DNA of 64,000 nucleotides from Heliopora coerulea (Eukaryota > Cnidaria > Anthozoa > Scleralcyonacea > Helioporidae), in assembly GCA_030142905.1 (NCBI GenBank), contig JASJOG010000159.1, positions 496,001 to 560,000 on the forward strand, read 5' to 3'. A program made the position numbers and the translations under genes. Positions 58,801 through 64,000 of this stretch are shown here, in pieces. The number at the start of each line of letters is the position of its first letter. The stretch's first letter is position 1. A model generated the notes under the pieces. The model was not told where the DNA came from and searched no databases. It saw only the letters and a program-made list of their open reading frames with translations.

Positions 58801-60823
58801 GACCATATTTTATTTAACACAAGACAGATTACTTAAATATATACAGCACAAACTGAACATTTTGCAGGCACTTCAGTCACTGTGAAAATGACAAATAATG
58901 AATCAATATGACAAATCTAAGGCCAGAATTATGTCACGGACAAGAAGTATTTGAGCTGTTTAAGTGTGGGTCTTTCACTGGTGGGAAACATTAAAAGAAA
59001 ACTAAATATTAAAGGCAGTATGTTTGAATGATTATACACTGCACAAAACGTTGCTTAGTTTTATTGGTTGTCATTAACAAGTAATGTTATTCCAACAAGC
59101 ACCAACAAGCACAAGCAACAAGCACCAACTGGCACTGGTCCTGTAAATTTGCTTCTTTGTAATGCATTTCCTCTGTAACTAAAATTTCTCTGATTATGGA
59201 ACTTTTTGACCTGCATATTCAAAACATGGTTTACATGTAAGGAAGTCATTGATTTTTCTTGAATTTCACATTTGTCCTTTTCACTCAGCCTCTATTCTTA
59301 TTCTGACTAAGACTAGACCATTTCATGCAGCACACAAAGATGTCATGAGTTAAAGGGTTGTGGTAAAACTTAATCTTGTTGACTTATCCCTATGGCTTTA
59401 TTTTGGATATTTTTTCTTGCTAGCAAAAGATGATTTTATTCAATGGAGCAAAATGTCTACAATTAAAGGGATGATGACTGAAAATGCATGTATGTGGAAA
59501 TAGTATGTATTCCCTGATCCCAGCAAAGTTGAGCTGTGGTAGATCAGTCATTGTTATCTCTTCTGCTTTGCAAAGAAACCAGTGGTGTGGGAATGTTTAA
59601 AGTATTGGGGAGGGAGGCTGAAGTTCAAAACTTTTACACCCATCCATGATAAGAAAGGTGTTTGATATTCATATTGTGAGATGATTCCAAAGCTACTAGG
59701 GTGGTAAAAATAAATTATTTAAGAGTTCAATGAATAATGACTACAAGAGTTTTGAAATTGATGCCAGGGGTGCTGAAATATGAATATGTAAATACTAAAG
59801 TTCTGTATATGGTGCCTTGGAATACAGAATACAGACTATTTGAAAGGTGAGGCACCAAAGAAATATTGGCCCTCTCACTCTGTATGTTGGGATCGACCAA
59901 TCCACCTTCCTCAAGCTTACATCCAGGATCAAAACATCGAGTCTGTCAATATTAAATATTTTTGTGTGTGCCCCCAGGAACACTTTATATCGAGAAGTTA
60001 TTAAAAGATTAATACCACTTAATAGTTGGTGAGAAATTAAATACACGTATCATAGCCATCAAAACATTTAAAAGATGATTCACCTCTTCTTGACCGTTTT
60101 TGAGTTGGTCTCCTTTGTTCATAGTAACCAGGATCTACAAATATACATACACAATTTGGATACATTCCATGAAAATTGTAACAGAAAATTATCTCCTTAT
60201 TAGCAGTTACAAAAGCAGTCAGCACCTAATGCAAATCACCTACCATTTTCAGTATCTATGTTGAGAGGTTTAGCTAGAGCTGGATTATCACCTGATGTAT
60301 CAAGCTTTTTAGCTCGTGCCAGACTTCTAAGCATAAGCCTAGCAACAGGTGTTTTCTAATAGTATAACTAACAAGAGATGGTAATGATAATTTAATGAAT
60401 GACGATCTTTCAAAATCTGAATTATCTTCCAGTCGCTTTCCATAGTAAAAGGGGGAAGGGTAAGTAAACAACAAAGCATATCGTCATGTGTCCAAAATCG
60501 ATCTTAATCATCGTGATGAATAAAGAAATACATGTACTTGTAGAAATAGCAATGAGAGTGATAAGCTTGTATACTTTAGAGTTAAACGAGTTGGACGTCA
60601 CTGAGGTGAGACATCATTATAAAGTATTTCTCTAATTACCAGCCAACCTAGGATATAGTTGGCCGATTGACGAAATAGAAGTGGATGACAGTGTCACTGT
60701 CGAATGACAAGTTCGAACTACCAAAAGAAGTCTAAGCTTGGTTCATGCATTATATCAAGCTGTACTGCATATACTGAGAACATAGAAGTACTCACCTGTC
60801 ATATACTGCTGTGGAGGATCCAT
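46830..60823 (-). CDS. YIF1: YIF1 homologue (Yip1-interacting factor), nine exons, intact
   Basis: Minus-strand exons in order: 60823-60796, 60134-60084, 57818-57634, 55038-54934, 54594-54516, 54146-54089, 48192-48037, 47505-47412, 47000-46830. All are GT-AG with matching phases; total 927 nt, 308 aa, close to vertebrate YIF1 length. Start [19 protein letters not shown]. Conserved blocks: APLFDDTS (exon 3), [20 protein letters not shown] with [25 protein letters not shown] (exon 4), [14 protein letters not shown] (exon 5), [20 protein letters not shown] (exon 6), [12 protein letters not shown] (exon 7), and [15 protein letters not shown] with five C-terminal hydrophobic segments. YIF1 proteins act with Yip1 in ER-Golgi vesicle transport. 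Introns carry an inverted SINE pair (intron 2), telomere-like DNA (intron 3) and a Kolobok element (intron 6). I could not decide between YIF1A and YIF1B, as expected for an invertebrate single orthologue. Confidence 0.93.
47330..47392. repeat. Single diverged copy of the ~60-bp unit
   Basis: ACCAGACGATTTTATTCGTC, AAGGAGGGACGTCTCGGG and AAAGAGTTAA match the tandem pair at 43446-43617. It lies between YIF1 exons 9 and 8. Confidence 0.5.
47533..47822 (-). mobile_element. tRNA-derived SINE with (TTTAC)n tail, copy 1
   Basis: On the minus strand the head has an A-box-like TGGCACGGTGGTAGTG (complement of 47795-47810) and B-box-like AGGTTCGATTTC (47759-47770). The body follows, and the 3' tail is a (TTTAC)n pentanucleotide repeat (47533-47570). 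A second copy lies at 63185-63471 in the same orientation. Located in intron 7 of YIF1. Confidence 0.7.
48310..48455. repeat. (CAC/CAT)n low-complexity repeat
   Basis: Imperfect CACCAT/CACCAC units ending 10 bases before the Kolobok TTAA duplication. The plus-strand frame gives an artefactual histidine-rich peptide. Confidence 0.9.
48698..49695 (+). pseudogene. P2X7-type cysteine-rich intracellular (ballast-like) domain gene carried by the Kolobok element; one frameshift
   Basis: Exons 48698-48931, 49031-49276 and 49524-49695 join at GTAGGT/GTAG and GTGAGT/TATAG sites. Corrected for one extra C in the CCCC run near 48808, the frame would be about 216 aa. Exon 1 ends with [13 protein letters not shown]. 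Exon 2 has [16 protein letters not shown] and [11 protein letters not shown]. Exon 3 has [19 protein letters not shown] followed by [17 protein letters not shown]. These cysteine clusters and the YRWIIRW/GxSRPLPSC block match the cytoplasmic zinc-binding domain of P2X7 receptors. There is no P2X channel domain and no membrane segment. The start is the first ATG ([20 protein letters not shown]). In-frame reading without the correction stops soon after the C-run. The function in the transposon is unknown. Confidence 0.8.
49742..53431 (-). pseudogene. Kolobok THAP-domain transposase, multi-exon, decayed
   Basis: Proposed minus-strand exons: 53431-53045 (THAP domain), 52951 to about 52790, about 52615-52394 (acidic), 52259-51713, 51551-51119, 50969-50798, 50599-50452, from 50346, and 49959-49742. 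The THAP domain shows [32 protein letters not shown] and ENAVPTVD; the first cysteine pair is widely spaced (C-x8-C). The catalytic region has [20 protein letters not shown] and [12 protein letters not shown] (two likely catalytic Asp), [10 protein letters not shown], and [11 protein letters not shown], a possible site for the third acidic residue. The last exon has a C-terminal [16 protein letters not shown] knuckle. Damage: in-frame TAA at 51540-51542, a one-base loss in the A-run near 50545, a shift in exon 2, and a stop near 50222. Confidence 0.8.
53671..54088. other. Remainder of YIF1 intron 6 beside the Kolobok element
   Basis: No gene recognised. A short palindrome ATTATATAA.../TTATATAAT lies near 54014-54068. 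Confidence 0.5.
54345..54395. repeat. Telomere-like stretch
   Basis: GGGTAAGGGTTAGGGTTAC and GGTAGGGTTAGGATTAG in YIF1 intron 5. Confidence 0.6.
55443..55580. repeat. Telomere-like degenerate array
   Basis: GGGGTTAGGGTTAGG, GGGTTGGGTTAGGGTTAGG, GGGCTAGGGTTACAGTTAGG and related units over about 140 bases in YIF1 intron 3. An internal CTTAAGCCTTGGG is duplicated. Confidence 0.7.
55830..56095 (-). repeat. Dispersed repeat family B, copy 2
   Basis: Reverse complement of 40716-40938 with further sequence (GCTATCGCCTCGTGCTTTAT and ATCCGATAAAGCAC). In YIF1 intron 3. Confidence 0.7.
56096..57633. other. YIF1 intron 3, remaining part
   Basis: No gene or clear repeat recognised. Confidence 0.4.
57860..58135. 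repeat. Head-to-head inverted pair of tRNA-derived SINE copies
   Basis: The minus-strand copy (head 58004-57930) reads TTGGTAGCTCAATGGTTAGA, GCGTCTCACCGGTCATCAGA, AGGTTGCGAGTTCGATCCCC and continues CTGAGCTCAG-like to about 57860. The plus-strand copy (about 58020-58135) repeats GAGCGTCTCACCGGTCATGA, AGGTTGCAGGTTCGATCCCC and TCATCTATCATTCAAG. A and B boxes are good in the minus copy; the anticodon loop CCGGTCA lacks T33, so it is not a functional tRNA. In YIF1 intron 2. Confidence 0.75.
58655..58755. repeat. Inverted repeat (MITE-like)
   Basis: AGGCTTGGACTGGCCATTGT with GCC mirrors GGCACAATGGCCAGTCTAAG with CCTGC around a 40-base centre. Flanking direct repeats GAGCTGTTTAAGTGTGGGTC (about 58578 and 58949) may be a separate duplication. 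Confidence 0.6.
58980..60083. other. YIF1 intron 2, remaining part
   Basis: No recognisable gene. The small ORFs on both strands at about 59795-60046 have no known motif. Confidence 0.4.
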
Positions 60824-61848
60824 AGACTCAGAAAAGATACAGAATGAGATCTAATCCGATGAATGCTACTATTATTCTTCGGATATCCTTGCTTTTCCTT
60901 CTCGTAACTTCAGCCTTTAGAATTCAGTGACAGTGCGCTTGCGCACAATGAGCTAACGTGGCAGCTTTGTAACCTGGTATTGCTGTACAAGCGTTAGATA
61001 CAATCATTCCTTGTTAATTAAAATTAAAAAAAATAAGTATGGTTGACTTACATATAAGCTATTGACATCGTGCAGTTTTAAAGTAGTTTTATCAAAAAAA
61101 GAAAGGAAATTATATGTCATTTCATAATTTATTTGTCAATTTATATTCTGCCTTCCAGTAATTTTGTTGTGCGCAGTCCCTTGAGTTAGGGCTACCCTGC
61201 TAATTTTACGTTTCTTTAAAGTCAGTACACGTTCTTCTTATCTCATTTGAATCGCTGTTTATAAGTTTCACAAATGTAGCTAGTCACGAGTGAAATTTTG
61301 AACCACCTCATTTCACATATGAATTTGGTATTTGATATGTGAAAACGTTCCGATATCGTATGTGGGATGAAAATTTCACATCGGCAAATTCCATGTGTGA
61401 AATGAAATGTGAAATTTTCTTATAGGCTTTCGCATTTAACTCCACATTGTAACCGTTTAAAGTCGAAAGTGACATATTCAAAGTGCCTTGATGAGATGGG
61501 AGTAAAACATCTCAGAGATTTTATGGTTGCCAATGTCCTGTGTCCATATTATATGGCTGCTTTTATTCACCGGTCTGCGCACAAAATGACACACGCTGAT
61601 TGGTTGCTGAATGGTCTTGACTCCTGCGGTACTGCCTACTCAAATAAAGAACTACGCCGACATTTACGTCTTTGATTGCAAAGAGTTCATCAGATGAACA
61701 AACAAGCTTAAATTGAGACTTGAAGAGAACATGAACAAGAATTACTGCCGTATAAAAATTAAATTAACTTTGAATTTGTTCACAAAATTTGATTTAATAA
61801 TAAACCTAAAAGGCAATCCTTTACGACGTTGCAAATAAATTGATCCCA
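60824..61848. other. Intergenic, 5' of YIF1 and 3' of the collagen-like gene
   Basis: Contains the presumptive YIF1 promoter (no TATA box evident just upstream of 60823), the second cluster of TTTCACAT/ATGTGAAA motifs (61310-61425), and the inverted partner of the repeat seen at 13770-13830. Confidence 0.5.
61310..61425. repeat. Second cluster of TTTCACATRTGAAA-type motifs
   Basis: ATTTCACATATGAATTTGG, GATATGTGAAAACGTTCC, AAATTTCACATCGG and CCATGTGTGAAATGAAATGT. It shares GAAAACGTTCC in inverted form with 7620-7635. Confidence 0.55.
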
Positions 61849-62188
61849 CTAAACTTGAGGTGGTGGTGTCTCTTCAATTATGATACGAGACACTGACTTC
61901 CAACCAGTGTAAGCATCTGCATAGCCATAGCCGGCACAGTTTCCGACCCACAATCCAACTTGGACGAAGCCTTTGGGAAGCTGATCACAGTAACCCTCAA
62001 TCTAGTGATGACGAACAAGATCTCGGGTTTTCCCAGACGTTATAAAAAAAATAAACTCAATGGGCAGTGGTTTGTTGCATTCTTGACCATCAAAAGTGAA
62101 ATACCACCTCTTACAGCAATTACTGCAGCCGGAGATGCGAAGGCTTCCACCGTAAACCACGCAAAGTGAGGTGTTATCGTACTTTTTG

Positions 62189-63184
62189 CTAAACGAGCAA
62201 TTCTACAAGGTAAATGATTTAAAGGTGTATACATTAAAATATATGGATACGAAAGTTTGATAAGTTCATCAAGCCTGATTGTGCGGGTGGGTACTCCGAG
62301 GCCTATGTAATAAGAGGGTTTTGGAGAAAAGTAAATACGGAGAAGTGGTCCGCTAATCATACTCATCTACAAGAAACCATTGATCAAAAAAGTTGTTCTC
62401 TGTGGTCTGAATTAGAATGGACAATCATATTTTAGCAAGGACAATTAAAATAACACTATACAATTCATAGTTGAAAATTACGCGAAAATCTTGCGATCTA
62501 CGTAATGCTTACGATTTGCCACGCTTTTCAGTCATCTCCCAGGGTAAATAGTTAACTGCATTGGCAAAGTCAAACTCAAGGGTGAAGACGGCTCCTGAAA
62601 AGTGGGGGGGGGGACGGCTAGTGGCACTACGATGTAACCCAGCCCAGAAAGGCAAATAATGTGCAGGAAGCTTTCGCAGGATGTCTTTCCAACAAATCTT
62701 GTTGGCGTGAACATCTTCCTACAATTTTAGTTTTCCACATAAATTATTACAGTTTCTTCTGTCACTTTTTCTACTTGATGTCACATCAAATTTCCTCCAT
62801 ATGTCAAGATTCACCAACAATTAACGTATAGATGTTGCATCTTTCGACAGAGACGGGATTCCCACCCCACAATTTCAAAAGGAGGGGGCTCAAAACCCCC
62901 TTGTCCCTTCCACCCCTGGAGCTTACTAGCTTTTGTTTTGGTCAGCATACTTGTTGACTGTACGATCTCGGTGAAAAAACTAACTTTTCTGCAAGTACCC
63001 TCCTTGCACACAAGGGAAAGCAATCAAGAACGTTGACTTTAATAAAAGTACAAGCATTTGCAGTGCGAAATTAGGTAGACGTATGGATTGCAATCACTTA
63101 GAAAAATCTTGAATTTTGTCTTTGCCGTCTATTAATAGAATGGAGTGCAATAAAGGATTTGATTAAGCTCTTTTCAATAATCCA
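62189..63184. other. Intron of the collagen-like gene
   Basis: No gene recognised; a missing small exon may lie here. A G-run (about 62604-62613) is the only low-complexity feature. Confidence 0.4.
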
Positions 63185-63471
63185 AAGGTAAAGGTAAAGT
63201 GTCTTTATTTAGACTGGATAACCCTATCAGCTAGCTAAGCTGTTCTTCCTAGAGGTCCAGTAAGGGCCACCCCTCACGGGTCCAGTGCTACTACAGGAGG
63301 AAACAAGAGCACTTGGAGAAAACCTGCGATGCTTGGTAGAGCCAAACTGGACAACACTCTTCTCACATGTGACCAAAGTAACTTTAATCAGATAACTGCA
63401 CGGTGCCGAAATAGAACCCTAGTCACAGTGGTGAGAGACACTAGCACTACCACCGTACCACCAGCACGCAG
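63185..63471 (-). mobile_element. tRNA-derived SINE, copy 2
   Basis: About 280 bp matching 47533-47822, in the same minus-strand orientation, with a TTTACC-type tail at 63185-63199 and shared blocks TTCTCACATGTGACCAAAGT (plus strand) and ACTACCACCGTACCACCAGC. Its B box is decayed. Inserted in the collagen-like gene's intron. Confidence 0.75.
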
Positions 63472-64000
63472 TAAGTCTAAACAATTTATTAATTCGTGCA
63501 GAGTGCATTTGGCAGCAAGCTTTGGCTACAGTGCAGTTTGGAAGGCAGACGGTTCGCCCGACCCATCTGACTTAGCCTGGCAGAATATTTGCTGCATGTC
63601 TTTTCTCCTATTAACATGGTTGAAAATCATGAAAATCATGTTTAGTCTGAGCGAAATTCAAGACGAAAGTTGGTTAAAGGGGCATATACAGCACCACGTA
63701 AATGTGAGCTAACTATGAACTAATTGTAAAAACATGCATTAGTTCTCAAACAATGTTTAAAAATGTTTAACCCATGCTAACCTGTATCAATCCAACGTCT
63801 TTATGATCACCTCGTTTACAAGCGCATTGTTTCCAACTTGACCTCAAGGCTAAACTCGCGTAGTCAGGCCCCTGATATCCAGGTTCACCTTTTGGACCAA
63901 CAGGACCTGGAAGACCGATATCACCTCTTCGACCAGTAGGACCTCTATTACCTTTTTCACCTTTTGGACCAACACCACCTCTTACACCACAACCACCTGG

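Larger units (their letters stand above)
61849..64000 (-). pseudogene. Short-chain-collagen-C4-like gene, 3' part; in-frame stop, 5' end outside the window
   Basis: The exon 63782 to beyond 64000 encodes about 14 Gly-X-Y triplets ([34 protein letters not shown]) and then [20 protein letters not shown] with VGLIQ before donor GTTAGC. The last exon, 62188-61849 (acceptor GTTTAG), has SLRISGCSNCCKRWYFTFDG, QECNKPLPIE, SGKTRDLVRHH, then IEGYCDQLPKGFVQVGLWVG, NCAGYGYADAYTGW and SVSRIIIEE before the terminal stop. A TAG at 62002-62004 interrupts it between RHH and IEGYC; the frame is otherwise continuous over 340 nt. A small linking exon (about residues DC-F in relatives) was not found. The protein would be a secreted or extracellular short collagen. 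If the stop is an assembly or allelic error the gene could be live, so pseudogene status is provisional. Confidence 0.7.

Noticed and set aside
59795..60046. Overlapping ORFs on both strands
   Set aside because: No motif or homology recognised; they lie in YIF1 intron 2 without splice support.
60240..60360. Possible extra YIF1 exon (frame with [19 protein letters not shown] and a GTAGGT donor)
   Set aside because: No acceptor gives the phase needed after exon 1 (phase 1), while exon 1 joins directly to 60134-60084 in frame. May be an unused alternative exon or chance.
1..64000. CRISPR arrays, bacterial operons or prophage
   Set aside because: All genes are spliced and eukaryotic; no regularly spaced direct repeats with unique spacers were seen.

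Overview
This is a eukaryotic nuclear window, AT-rich, with spliced genes, GT-AG introns, tRNA-derived SINEs, Penelope-like retroelements and cut-and-paste transposons. The gene content (intrinsic-factor/transcobalamin-like proteins, a YIF1 orthologue, a short-chain-collagen-C4-like gene with the GLWVGNCAGYGYADAYTGW block) suggests an anthozoan cnidarian, most likely a stony coral or sea anemone. The species cannot be named from the sequence alone.

Layout. Bases 1-707 are the 3' end of a Penelope-like element. From 1364 to 42666 lies a cluster of cobalamin-carrier-like genes: gene A (+, 1364-16964, five exons, 427 aa), a minus-strand gene fragment (19498-21670, two exons), gene B (+, 22591-25333, three exons, 137 aa, beta-domain only) and gene C (+, 31886-42666, five exons, 424 aa). 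Genes A and C have a signal peptide, an alpha-domain with six cysteines and a C-terminal DUF4430-type beta-domain. Gene B keeps the signal-peptide exon, an 11-base microexon and the beta-domain exon only. Their introns are packed with mobile DNA: a LINE fragment, a 1.1 kb Penelope-related foldback with a hammerhead-like motif and a complete hAT element in gene A, and a Penelope 3' fragment in gene C.

From 46830 to 60823 the minus strand carries an apparently intact nine-exon YIF1 gene (308 aa, ER-Golgi trafficking). Its sixth intron holds a complete 5.2 kb TTAA-flanked Kolobok-type transposon (48468-53666). The element contains a decayed multi-exon THAP-transposase gene on the minus strand and, convergent with it and only 46 bp away, a spliced gene for a P2X7-type cysteine-rich intracellular domain with one frameshift. 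The right edge (61849 to beyond 64000, minus strand) is the 3' part of a short-chain-collagen-like gene with an in-frame stop.

The genes look functionally independent apart from the cobalamin-carrier cluster, which is a local duplication series. The remaining DNA holds MITE-like elements, palindromes, inverted SINE copies, telomere-like stretches and microsatellites. The most interesting objects are the P2X7-domain gene inside a transposon, the secreted beta-domain-only paralogue made frame-neutral by symmetric intron phases, and the hammerhead-like motifs in Penelope relics.
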